From positions 1 to 56,281 of the IMG/VR virus record IMGVR_UViG_3300042892_000077: DNA of 56,281 nt. One strand, 5' to 3'. The translations under genes and the position numbers were made by a program. This DNA comes from a virus. The notes beneath the pieces were generated by a model. That model saw only the letters and a program-made list of their open reading frames with translations. It was not told the origin of the DNA and ran no database searches. Of the stretch, positions 8,336 to 17,995 are shown piece after piece; the stretch's first letter is position 1, and each line of letters begins with the position of its first letter.

Positions 8336-10165
8336 ATGGCATTAGATTTTGGGCAGTTTCTAGGTGGGGCGGGTACAGTCGCTCGGGGTATGCGTGCAGG
8401 TGAAGAAGCCGAACGCCAAGCACAGACCAGCCGACTCCAGCTTGACGAGCGTAAGCGCCTTGACCAGTTACGTCAGGAGATGGCCGCTGCACCTATGCCA
8501 ACAGCACCCGGTGGGCCTCAGATTCCAATCACCAAGTTCGGTGAACTGGGCATTCTGCCCGTGGAATACATCGAGCCCCCTGCTGCACCCGTAGCCGCTG
8601 CGCCTGTTGTGCCCGCTGGCCCTGCCAACCTGCCAGAGATTCAGACCACACGACCACTGCCGTTCGGCCAAGACGTGCCCAACCCAATTGGCAATGAGCG
8701 CTTGGCGAAGAACGCACAGGAGCTTGTCAAGATGCGCGAGATGCGTGTCGCTGATGTTAAGCGTGGCCTCGACCAGATCGCTACCCGCACTGACATACCT
8801 CCTCGCATGGTGGCAAACCAACGGGCTTCACTGGCCCGTGAGCAGCAGCTTCTGGACGACGCCCGTCGCGGGCTGGCATCGGTAGCCCCAACAGTACCCT
8901 TCGGTATTGAGGGTCGAGGCCGTGGTGCTGCGCCTCCCGAGTTTGCCAAGCTGTACGCTGCGGTTGAACTTGTTGAGAGTGGCGGTAAAGAGAATGCTGT
9001 TAGCCCCAAGGGTGCCCTTGGCCCCATGCAGACAATGCCCAAAACGCTTGTCAAGCCGGGCTTCGGCGTAACTCCTGCCAGAGACGACAGTCCAGCAGAA
9101 CGCCGCCGTGTTGGTCAAGACCTGCTTGCTGCTTTCATTCGGAAGTACGAGGGTAACCTCGACCACGCGCTGGCTGCTTACAACTGGGGGCCGGGCAACA
9201 CCGACAAGTGGATTGCCAAGGGTGCCGACATGGCAAAGCTGCCCAAGGAAACCCGCGAGTACATCCCCAAAGTGAAGCTGGCACTGGGCCAGACTGCGGC
9301 TCCTGCCGCTATGGCTGCTGCACCTGCTGCGCCTGCACCTGCCGCTGGTGGACTGAACATTCCCGGTATCTCCTCGGCGCAAGCTGCTGAACCACCGCGC
9401 ACCCCCAAGATCGAAGTCAGCGGCACGTCCAGCTTCTACCTCGCCAACCCGCAATCCATCCCGATGGAAATGCAACGGGCGCAGCAGCAACGCGGCGAGA
9501 TCGAACGACTCGCTGGCATGTACCAACGCTCCGGCATGGGGCCACAGTTCATGGAAGCCCGTGCCAAGATGATGGAGTTGGACAATGGCATGACCTACCT
9601 GCACGGTATGCAGGGTGTGCAGGAGTTCTCTACTGCCAACGACCCTCGCCGTCTGGCCGCAGTCTGGAGCCAGTACGCAGGCGTGCCCATCGGTATTCAA
9701 CCCCGCACTGATGGTAAGTTCAACATCATCGTCAACGGCAAGAAGACCAAGGAAGGTGTGTCGTCCAGCGAGATCGTTGACACCGCCCGCTCTGCGTTCG
9801 ACCAGACTTACCGCCAGCAGAAGTCAACGGCAAGTGCCGAGTACAACAAAGAATCGTTTAAAGCCCAGCTTAAGATGCAGGAAAATCAGGGTAAAGAGGT
9901 TGCCCAGATGATTCGTGAGGTGGCAGTTGAGCGTATCAAAGGCAGCAACGCGCAAGCACTTGAGTACGCCAAGGCCAACTTCGGCTGGGACATCAAGCCC
10001 ACTGGTTCTGGCGACGGCACTGTCATCATCCGTCCACCCGGCGCAGCCCCGTACCTTTTCAATCCGTCAGGCAAGACAATCGAGATCGACGGTGTTAAAG
10101 TGCAGTCCAACGCAGCATATCCTATCGCCGGTCTCCCGACTTACGGCGGTGTACAAATGAGGTAA
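8336..10165 (+). CDS. Internal virion protein with lytic transglycosylase domain (609 aa)
   Basis: Residues about 205-320 form an SLT/lysozyme-like lytic transglycosylase domain. The catalytic Glu is E214 in VELVESGG, followed by AVSPKGALGPMQTMP and the downstream YNWGPGN motif. It would open peptidoglycan locally during DNA ejection. In T7 this activity is carried by the largest internal protein (gp16); here it is in the protein before it. The N-terminal 200 residues are charged and Pro-rich. The C-terminal half is probably helical and structural. A good AAGGAG site precedes the ATG, and the giant ejection gene follows after 3 bp. Confidence 0.85.
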   Translation: MALDFGQFLGGAGTVARGMRAGEEAERQAQTSRLQLDERKRLDQLRQEMAAAPMPTAPGGPQIPITKFGELGILPVEYIEPPAAPVAAAPVVPAGPANLPEIQTTRPLPFGQDVPNPIGNERLAKNAQELVKMREMRVADVKRGLDQIATRTDIPPRMVANQRASLAREQQLLDDARRGLASVAPTVPFGIEGRGRGAAPPEFAKLYAAVELVESGGKENAVSPKGALGPMQTMPKTLVKPGFGVTPARDDSPAERRRVGQDLLAAFIRKYEGNLDHALAAYNWGPGNTDKWIAKGADMAKLPKETREYIPKVKLALGQTAAPAAMAAAPAAPAPAAGGLNIPGISSAQAAEPPRTPKIEVSGTSSFYLANPQSIPMEMQRAQQQRGEIERLAGMYQRSGMGPQFMEARAKMMELDNGMTYLHGMQGVQEFSTANDPRRLAAVWSQYAGVPIGIQPRTDGKFNIIVNGKKTKEGVSSSEIVDTARSAFDQTYRQQKSTASAEYNKESFKAQLKMQENQGKEVAQMIREVAVERIKGSNAQALEYAKANFGWDIKPTGSGDGTVIIRPPGAAPYLFNPSGKTIEIDGVKVQSNAAYPIAGLPTYGGVQMR

Positions 10166-10168
10166 TTC

Positions 10169-13100
10169 ATGGCCACAGCAGGACTCTCTTTCGCCGACCC
10201 GTTTCTCGCAAAGGTCAACGTCGGTGAGGAGCCGAATCCCTATGCGCCGTACAGCCCAACGTCCAGCATGGGAGCGGGTGGTCTTGCTCCGTCTGCTGCC
10301 GACATGGCTGTCATGGGTGAGTCGCTGGTTAAACAAAGCCAGTTCACGATGCCCGCGATGCGCAAGCCCCCGGCCATTGCGTTCAGTCCAACAACCAAGG
10401 AGTTGTTTGTCAATGGCTTGACGTTTGCTGCGGATGATGCGTCTACTGCGCTTCAGTCTGAGCAGTATCTACGCGGCCCCGGCACTGGTCTACCAACAGG
10501 CGGCGACTGGGTTCCGCTCGACGAGCAAGCCTACGCACAGTACCTTGACTCCATCCGCAACCCCAGCTTGGGCCGACTGGCATCCAAGTCATTTGGGCGT
10601 GGTGTTGACTCCATGCAGATGATGGCTGGCCGTGGTGCCCAGCTTCTTGGGGCTGAGGAGACTGGTGCCAATATCGTGGAGCAGCAAGCTGAGGAACTGC
10701 GCAAGACTGAGCCCTTTGAGCGGCAGTTCACCGACATCGAGTCGGGCCGTGGTGCTGTCGAGTGGTTCGTCGCCAACTTCGCCCAGCAAGGGCCAAACCT
10801 GATTGAGTCCGTGGTGACTGCTGGTGCTGGTTTCCTTGCAGGTACAGCCGCTGGTGGCCCTGCCGCTGGTGCGACTGCTGCGTTCGCTGGCCTCATGGGC
10901 AAGTCCGCGTTCAAGGAAGCCATCAAGGCCGCTGCCCAGAAGAAGATTGCGGGTGAAGCCCTGAACGCCGCAGAGAACAAACTCCTGCGTGAAGCCGCTG
11001 GCTTGGCCGGTGCTGTTGCCACATCCTACGCGCAGAACCTTGCCACTGGTGCTGCTGACATCTACGGTGAGTTGCGTGACCAAGGTGCTGATGCCACGGA
11101 CATGGATGCCCGCCTCAAGGCGCTGGCCGGAAGTGTGCCCTACGCTGCACTGGAGACCCTGCCTGAGTTCTTGCTGGCCGGTCGCTTGTTCGGCGCTGGT
11201 GGTCGTGCCGCCCTGCCCGCAGGTGCCAGCCGTACGGCTCGTGCTGGTGAGTTACTCAAGCGGGGTGCGATTGGTGGTGCAGTAGGCGGTACTGCTGAGG
11301 GCTTAACTGAAGCTGGGCAAGAGAGTCTGTTGCTTGGTATCTCTGACCAAGACCTGAGTTCCCCTGAGAGCGTTGACCGCCTCATCAATTCGTTTGCCGC
11401 TGGCTTCGGTGTCGGTGGCCCCATCGGTGCTGTTGCCAACCTCAAGGGCAAGAAGGCCGCGAACCTGCTGAACCCTGCCCAGAACCCAGAGCAGACCCCC
11501 GGTGCAGCCACAGGTACAGGCTTGGCAGTAATCCCACCGACTGCACCACCTACCCCCGGCACGGGTATGGCTCCGTACTTCTCGCCCATTACGCCGACAG
11601 CCAACGCGCCAACTCCGGGCGCTGCGCAACTGCAACTGCCGCCTCCCGGCCAAGTGCTTCAGGTACAGGGTCGCCCGAACTTCGTGGTGGATTCCAGCGG
11701 TATGGTGCGTCAGGCCATGCCAGAAGACACGATTGTTGGTGTCACAGCCAACATCCCTCCGGGTGCCCAGCCCGGCTCGCAAGGTGTGCTCAACATCTTC
11801 GGCGGTCAGCCCGTCACCGCTGGTGAGATCGCAGCCCGTACTCAAGCAGTTGGTGCCCCACCTGAACTAGGGTATACCCCTACGGCCCCACAGCCAGACG
11901 CCCGGCAAGGTGCGCTTCAGTTCGGTGCTCCTGCCCCTACGCCCGTGGCAAACACACAGATGCCCAACCAGTTGCAGGCCATCCAAGACCGGATGCGCAG
12001 GCAGCGTGAGTTCGAGGCTGCACAGGCCCAGCAGCAAGCACAAGTCCAGCAGCAGATGGAGCAGATCGCTCTGCAAAGCCGCAACGCCCGTGACCTGTAC
12101 ACCATGCAGCAAGCCCAGCAAGCTGCCGCCCAGCAGCCGTCGTTGCCGATGGTTCCTGTGACCCGTCCAGCGCCGCAGCAGTTACCGCTGTTTACCCGCA
12201 AGCAAGCACCCATCCCCCCACGTGCCGGGCAGTTACGCCGTGGTGGCCGTATGGCTGCGCCTGTTGCCCCAGCCGAGGGTGATCGTGGCCTGCGCCAAGC
12301 CACACTGCAAGTGCCCATGTTCGGCACCACTGGTGAGCCCACACTGCCAGCGCTTCGGGCAGCAGGTGTTAAGGGCAAACTTAGCAAACCTGTGCCTGCC
12401 AAGGGTGTCAAGCAGATTCCACCTACCGGCAAGGCCGTGACTCCTGCGTCTGTCGAGCGGGCCAAGGCCGCTGAGGCAGCGAAAGTAACCAAGCTCAAGG
12501 CGGGCATCGCCAAACTCAAAGCAAAGGAGACTCCAAGTGCCATTCAAAAGCCAAGCCCAGCGCCGGTACCTGCACGCGGTCGAGCCGCAACTGGCAAGCA
12601 AGTGGGAGAAAAAGTACCCAGTGAAAAGCAAGCTGCCGGAAAAGGTGAAGCCCTCAAAGCCGAAGCCAAAGTCGAAACCGTAACCGACAAGCTCGCTGCA
12701 CGTATCGCCAAAGGTGCCTTCGGTGGCCCTGCTGGCGCACTCGGGGAGAAACTCAAACAGAGAAAGACTCCCCCAGCAAAAAAAGCTGAGGCGGCACCCG
12801 CTGCCGCCGTCGAGGAAGAACAGTTCGTACCCAAGACTGTTGCTGAACTGGAGGCCGTTGCCCAAGCCAAGCGTGCAGCCCAAGTCCAAGAGGAAGAACA
12901 GACTCCTGCCGACACGTTGGCAGAGGACATGCAGGTTGCAGAGACCGCCACCGATATTGCTACGTTCCGTGGTGCTATCCAGACGGTGCTCAACTACGCC
13001 TACTTCACGGGTGAAGAAACCAACACCAAGAAGCTGGTGGAACAGGCGCGTGCCTTCCTCGCTACCACCCAGTTTTCACTGGAGCAGGTGGGCGCAATTG

Positions 13101-16100
13101 ACCAAGCGTTCTTGGATGCTGCCCAGTCTACGATTGCCCTCGAAGCCATGTACAAAGGCGGCGTCAACAAGGGTAAGAACAAGCCGTGGTTCGACTACGC
13201 TGTCAGCCGTAACCTGCTGCCCAGTATCACTGTGCGCGTTACCAATCTGCCACCGGCATACAAGCCACAGGCATCCCCTATCAGCGGCAAGATCGCCAAG
13301 ACTGTGCCCGTGGAGACCAGTGCTGAGAAGCTGACCCTCACCCCGCAAGCCCGCCTCGGCGAGTTGATCGACGCACTGGTCACGCAACTGCGCACTGTGA
13401 CCCGACTGAACCAAGAGGTGAAGTTCCAAGGTACGTCGTACGCCAACGTCGTGGAGTTAGCCAAGGGGCTCTACGCTGCCACTGATGCTGTTGGTCGTGA
13501 GTACGTTATTCGTGGCTACAAGCTCAAGGATTACTTCACCGACAAGGGTGAACCCAAGATGCTCAAGTCGGGTGGTCGGTACCTGATTACCAACAGAGAC
13601 ATGACCACGGCTGATCAGCGCAAGCTGGAGCAAGAACAGAAAGCCACTGCCAAGGCGCTGGCTGCTGAAGCCAAAGCCAAGTTCGAGGAAGACGTTGACC
13701 TTGAGTCCCGCCTTGGTGGCGGCGCATTCAATGTTGAGGACGACTGGGACAGTGCCGATGGCATGTTCTACCGTGATGACGGCACCCCGATTGCTGCGTC
13801 TATCCCTGCCGGTCGTGTGCAAATGATCGTCAAAGGGTTCCTGTCCAAGCTGCGCAGCAAGCCGACAACCTACGTCTACAACAACGTGGCTGACCTCAAG
13901 GCCCGCAACCCCAAGCTGTTTGCCCGCGCCAGTGCTGCACGTAAGCAAGGCGACTTCGAGTCCACCAACTCGGTGGGTTACTCCTTCGGCCCGAACGTCA
14001 TCATCTTCAGCGACTTCGTGCGCACTGAGCAGCAGCTTAAGTTTGTGCTGGCACACGAGACACTGGGCCACTTCGGCTTCAAGGGTGTGATTCCACAGGC
14101 GCAACTCAACGAGGTGCTGACGCGCATCTATGACGCAGACGTGGACTTGCAAGCTGCTGTCGATGCGATGGTACAGAACCAAGGCATGAGCAAGCTGGAA
14201 GCTGTTGAGGAATATCTGGCCGACAACGCTGCCGATCTGGATACGTCCATCGTGGCTCGCATCTGGAACGTCCTGAAGAACTTCCTGAACAAGCTCGGCT
14301 TTGACTTCCGCGACGACGAGGCTCGCTACTTTGTCAACCAAGCTCGCAAGTATGTGCGCCGTGGTGATGGCGGTAACTTCGTCGGAGTCAAGGCAATCGT
14401 CGGTGACATGGAGCAGCTTGAGCAAGACCGTGATGATGGTCGCTACGCTCGGCAGTCGATGGGCACACTGGCATCTCGGGCATTTGCCACGGGGGCTATG
14501 AACCGGCAGTACGGTGGCACTGGTGGTCTGGCTGGTGCGATGGAAGCGTTTGCCAAGGGTGCCTTCGGTGCTCGCAAGGATGTCCCCGGTCGTATCGCCT
14601 CCGTGCTTGAGCAAGTCCAGACACTGGACAACAAGGCTCGCCGCAGTTACGGTCTGAACCAAATCTACAGGTTGCTTGAAAAGCAGCAGCAGTACGCACG
14701 CGCTTTGCTGTCGAAGTACCAGCGTATGACGGCGTTCACCCACTCACCCGATGTGTTCGGGTTTGGCAACGGTGTGACCGAGGCACAGAAGGAAGTGTCT
14801 GGCGAGTTGCTGTCACGCGCTGCGCTGCTGCGTGCCGCTGAGGCTACCGATGAAGTCATCAAGTCGTACGACAGTCTGGTCTCAGTAGACGCCAGTGGTG
14901 TGATCAACGTAGACCCGATTGTGCGGCAAGCCATTGAGAAAGCTGGCTTCGTGACGGCTGAGGAGTTCCGCAAGGGCTTCGACATCACCTACTCCAACGG
15001 CGAGAAGGTGCGCTTCCAGTTCGACGTGAAGGAAGACAGCCCAGAGTGGAAGGTCTACACCGAGTTGCGTGAGACTGTGAACGATGCAGCTATCGACCTG
15101 ATGCTGTCCAACTACGAAGCTGCACAGGCTGAAGGCAAGCGCGTCATCAGCGATCTAAACGCCAAGCGCAAGGGTGCGAACGTGTTCACGGCGATGGACT
15201 TGGAAGCTGTTCGTCAAGCTGCCATGCTGTACCAAGAAAAGCGGTATGCAGGTAGTGACGTTGCCAGTGCTGGTGTTGACCTCAAGCGCAAGTCGCAGAA
15301 GGAATCCGAGGAGTTCGTGGTCGCATTCGGTCGGGCACTGTTCAACGATGACGTGTTCGCAGTGTGGATGAAAGACCCAGCCGCCAAGGCTGAGATCGCC
15401 AAGGACATGGAGGAGTTCCTCAAGGCTGAGTACGATGACCTGCGTGCCCAACTGCCAAGTCTGCGCAGCAAGATCAAGGGCGACACCCAGTCGTTCGAGG
15501 TGCAGAAAGCTATCCGCGATCTGTTCATGTTCGACCTGCAATCCAAGAACGCAGACTACTACGCCAAGCGCACCATCCTTGGTTCGTATGTTCCGTTCAC
15601 ACGCCGTGGCTCTGAGCAAGTGCGACTCGTGGCTGTTGATGAGCGGGGCAACCCAGTGCAACTGGACGAGAACCTGCGTGCCACGCTGCCGTACTTCCAG
15701 TTCGATAGCCGCAGTGAAGCAACCGCCGCTGCTGAGGAGTTGGAGGCTGAGTTCGGTGGCGATAACGAGTGGGTGATGCTTGACGAGACTGGCTCTGAGA
15801 CCACTGTCCGGCTGCGCCCCGAAGTATCCAAGACCCGTCAGTCCCCTGACTTGACTGAAGCAGTGAACTTCAACGAGTTCGTCTACGTGCTGAACCGACT
15901 GAACGTCAACCTCGCACCAGAGACTCGTGAGAAGATCGTCACGACACTGACCAACCAGAACAGTCGCGCACGCCGCAACCTCCAGCGTTCTGGTACTGAG
16001 GGCTGGGATAAGAATGTGGTGCGCTCCGTGTCTGAGCATCTGGAAACGTCGGCTCACGTCGCTGCCAAGAAGCTGTACCGCCACCGCCTCGACGACATCT

Positions 16101-17995
16101 TGCTGACAACCGGCAATTGGTTGGGGGATGAGGGTAAGCTCAACGCACTGAAAGATGCCGTGGATAGTGCTACGTCAGACGGTGCCCGCGCCCGCGCCCA
16201 GCGTGAGTACGATGAGTACGCCTTCATGTACCAGTACATGGCCGGTAGCCGTGGCGGCAAGACTGTCACCATCGGTGGCAAGGAAGTACCCACACTGGGT
16301 CGTGGCGAGGACTACCGTGAAGAAGCCAAGCAGGTGCTGCGTTGGTACAGCGAAGCGTCCAACATCACGGACTCCACCGAGGACATGCTGTCTGGCGAAG
16401 CTGGTTCTGCACTCAAACTTACCACGGTGCTGATGCAGTTGGGTGGCTCTGTCGCCACGGCTGTGATCAACTTGGCATCGCTTGTCACACACAGCCTGCC
16501 ATACCTGTCGTACTACAACTCGGCTCGCGGGTTCGGTGGTGGCTACGGTGAGGCCAAGTCTGCCACTGCGCTCTGGAAAGCTGCCAAGGACTTGAAGAAC
16601 CCCAACTTGTCCGAGGATGCGTTCCTCAACGAGATGATGCGTGATGGTTCGTACGAGCAGTACGGCTTGACGGAAGACGAAGCGCAGTTCTTGTTTGACC
16701 AGACCGAGCAGGGCACACTGCAAGCATCCCAGTTCAACGCGCTCGTGGGTACTGCACGCGGCAAGGTGTTCAACAACAAGGCACAAGCTGCCATTAAGTT
16801 GTGGATGTCCATGTTCAGCTACACCGAGTCGGTCAACCGCCGTGTCACGGCACTGGCTGCGTACCGGCTGGAGAAAGACCGCGCACTTGCCCAAGGTGTG
16901 GACGAAGCACAGGCTATCACTGACGCCACAGAAGCTGCCCGTAAAGCAGTCAACTACGCGCAGGGTGAGTACGCCATGTTCAACCGCCCCGAGATGGCTC
17001 GTGGCAACGTGCTGCAATACATCTTCATGTACAAGCAGTTCGTGATCGTGACTGTGCAGTTGCTGCGTAACATGCCCAAGGAAGGGCAGTTGATGATGCT
17101 TGGCTTCTTGCTGCTGACATCCGGTCTCAAGGGTCTGCCGTTTGCTGAGGACATCTTCGACATCGTGGACACCATCGCGCAGAAGCTGGGGCTGAAGATG
17201 CCAAGCGTGGAGAAAGCACTGTCCGAGTGGATTGATGCTGTAGCCCCCGGCGCTACACCCTACCTGATGCGTGGTGCGCTTGACCGGGTGACTGGTGCAA
17301 CGGTCTCCACCCGCATGGGTATGGGCGATCTGATTCCACTGACTGGTGCGTTCCGCGCTGGTGCTGACCCTGCTCGTGAGGCCGCAGACTTTGCTGGCCC
17401 AGTGTTCAGTGGTATCACAGGGCTGGTAGGCATGGCTGGTTCTCTCACCAAGTACGGTGCGGAAGTAACAGGTCTGCGTGACGACACCACGGACTTCAAC
17501 ACTGTGCTGCGTGAGTCTCCGGTTGCTGCGTTCCGCTCAGTCGGCGACAGCTTCGCCTTCCTCACCGATGGCCGGATAACAAACATGCGTGGACAAGTTG
17601 TGGCAAATGAAGCACCGCTGCACACAGTCGTCGCCCGTCTGTTGGGCTTCTACCCTGCCATTGCCACGGAGCAGAACGACATCGTGCGTATCTCCAAGCA
17701 AGCGACCGAGTACAACAAGGCGATCAAGGCTGAGTACGTCAAGTCGTATGTCAAGGCCAAGCTGGCTGGTGACTCTGACCGCATGGCTAGCATCGCTGAG
17801 GATGTGCGCGAGTGGAACGAAGCTGCCAAGGGTACGGGGCTGGAGATCACCTCGTTCGGTAAGTCAGCCAACCGTGCCGCACTCGAAGCATCCCGTCCGA
17901 CAGTAGCCCGTTATCTCAAGTCAGCACCCAAACAGATGCGGCCTGAGACATTGGAACTGCTGCGGCTCAACGGACTGGACGACGAGATCAGATAG
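10169..17995 (+). CDS. Giant internal virion / polyvalent protein with zincin motif (2608 aa)
   Basis: By position this is the counterpart of T7 gp16 (1318 aa) but about twice as long. Residues 1-430 are Gly/Ala-rich with hydrophobic stretches (about 211-246). Residues 430-930 are Pro/Gln-rich and low in complexity. A putative zincin site lies at H1296-E1297-T-L-G-H1301-F-G, with a possible third ligand in EEYLAD at about 1347-1351. This HExxGHxG type is known from phage polyvalent proteins. Residues 1500-2000 are helical. The last 550 residues contain hydrophobic segments (about 2085-2115 and 2305-2325) and resemble the C-terminal LPD38-type region of large polyvalent proteins. No N4-type RNA polymerase motifs were seen. 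Likely role: ejected with the DNA, spanning the envelope and possibly attacking host proteins. Its stop overlaps the convergent primase gene by 8 bp. Confidence 0.75.
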   Translation: MATAGLSFADPFLAKVNVGEEPNPYAPYSPTSSMGAGGLAPSAADMAVMGESLVKQSQFTMPAMRKPPAIAFSPTTKELFVNGLTFAADDASTALQSEQYLRGPGTGLPTGGDWVPLDEQAYAQYLDSIRNPSLGRLASKSFGRGVDSMQMMAGRGAQLLGAEETGANIVEQQAEELRKTEPFERQFTDIESGRGAVEWFVANFAQQGPNLIESVVTAGAGFLAGTAAGGPAAGATAAFAGLMGKSAFKEAIKAAAQKKIAGEALNAAENKLLREAAGLAGAVATSYAQNLATGAADIYGELRDQGADATDMDARLKALAGSVPYAALETLPEFLLAGRLFGAGGRAALPAGASRTARAGELLKRGAIGGAVGGTAEGLTEAGQESLLLGISDQDLSSPESVDRLINSFAAGFGVGGPIGAVANLKGKKAANLLNPAQNPEQTPGAATGTGLAVIPPTAPPTPGTGMAPYFSPITPTANAPTPGAAQLQLPPPGQVLQVQGRPNFVVDSSGMVRQAMPEDTIVGVTANIPPGAQPGSQGVLNIFGGQPVTAGEIAARTQAVGAPPELGYTPTAPQPDARQGALQFGAPAPTPVANTQMPNQLQAIQDRMRRQREFEAAQAQQQAQVQQQMEQIALQSRNARDLYTMQQAQQAAAQQPSLPMVPVTRPAPQQLPLFTRKQAPIPPRAGQLRRGGRMAAPVAPAEGDRGLRQATLQVPMFGTTGEPTLPALRAAGVKGKLSKPVPAKGVKQIPPTGKAVTPASVERAKAAEAAKVTKLKAGIAKLKAKETPSAIQKPSPAPVPARGRAATGKQVGEKVPSEKQAAGKGEALKAEAKVETVTDKLAARIAKGAFGGPAGALGEKLKQRKTPPAKKAEAAPAAAVEEEQFVPKTVAELEAVAQAKRAAQVQEEEQTPADTLAEDMQVAETATDIATFRGAIQTVLNYAYFTGEETNTKKLVEQARAFLATTQFSLEQVGAIDQAFLDAAQSTIALEAMYKGGVNKGKNKPWFDYAVSRNLLPSITVRVTNLPPAYKPQASPISGKIAKTVPVETSAEKLTLTPQARLGELIDALVTQLRTVTRLNQEVKFQGTSYANVVELAKGLYAATDAVGREYVIRGYKLKDYFTDKGEPKMLKSGGRYLITNRDMTTADQRKLEQEQKATAKALAAEAKAKFEEDVDLESRLGGGAFNVEDDWDSADGMFYRDDGTPIAASIPAGRVQMIVKGFLSKLRSKPTTYVYNNVADLKARNPKLFARASAARKQGDFESTNSVGYSFGPNVIIFSDFVRTEQQLKFVLAHETLGHFGFKGVIPQAQLNEVLTRIYDADVDLQAAVDAMVQNQGMSKLEAVEEYLADNAADLDTSIVARIWNVLKNFLNKLGFDFRDDEARYFVNQARKYVRRGDGGNFVGVKAIVGDMEQLEQDRDDGRYARQSMGTLASRAFATGAMNRQYGGTGGLAGAMEAFAKGAFGARKDVPGRIASVLEQVQTLDNKARRSYGLNQIYRLLEKQQQYARALLSKYQRMTAFTHSPDVFGFGNGVTEAQKEVSGELLSRAALLRAAEATDEVIKSYDSLVSVDASGVINVDPIVRQAIEKAGFVTAEEFRKGFDITYSNGEKVRFQFDVKEDSPEWKVYTELRETVNDAAIDLMLSNYEAAQAEGKRVISDLNAKRKGANVFTAMDLEAVRQAAMLYQEKRYAGSDVASAGVDLKRKSQKESEEFVVAFGRALFNDDVFAVWMKDPAAKAEIAKDMEEFLKAEYDDLRAQLPSLRSKIKGDTQSFEVQKAIRDLFMFDLQSKNADYYAKRTILGSYVPFTRRGSEQVRLVAVDERGNPVQLDENLRATLPYFQFDSRSEATAAAEELEAEFGGDNEWVMLDETGSETTVRLRPEVSKTRQSPDLTEAVNFNEFVYVLNRLNVNLAPETREKIVTTLTNQNSRARRNLQRSGTEGWDKNVVRSVSEHLETSAHVAAKKLYRHRLDDILLTTGNWLGDEGKLNALKDAVDSATSDGARARAQREYDEYAFMYQYMAGSRGGKTVTIGGKEVPTLGRGEDYREEAKQVLRWYSEASNITDSTEDMLSGEAGSALKLTTVLMQLGGSVATAVINLASLVTHSLPYLSYYNSARGFGGGYGEAKSATALWKAAKDLKNPNLSEDAFLNEMMRDGSYEQYGLTEDEAQFLFDQTEQGTLQASQFNALVGTARGKVFNNKAQAAIKLWMSMFSYTESVNRRVTALAAYRLEKDRALAQGVDEAQAITDATEAARKAVNYAQGEYAMFNRPEMARGNVLQYIFMYKQFVIVTVQLLRNMPKEGQLMMLGFLLLTSGLKGLPFAEDIFDIVDTIAQKLGLKMPSVEKALSEWIDAVAPGATPYLMRGALDRVTGATVSTRMGMGDLIPLTGAFRAGADPAREAADFAGPVFSGITGLVGMAGSLTKYGAEVTGLRDDTTDFNTVLRESPVAAFRSVGDSFAFLTDGRITNMRGQVVANEAPLHTVVARLLGFYPAIATEQNDIVRISKQATEYNKAIKAEYVKSYVKAKLAGDSDRMASIAEDVREWNEAAKGTGLEITSFGKSANRAALEASRPTVARYLKSAPKQMRPETLELLRLNGLDDEIR

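Noticed and set aside
13457-14743. 428-aa antisense open frame in the giant virion gene
   Set aside because: A shadow ORF produced by GC-rich third positions of the sense gene; no motif or start signal.
10169-17995. N4-type virion RNA polymerase for the 2608-aa protein
   Set aside because: The size was suggestive, but I could not find the T7-like polymerase motifs (for example DxxGR with a following RxxxKd pattern). Neighbours and C-terminus fit an ejection/polyvalent protein better.
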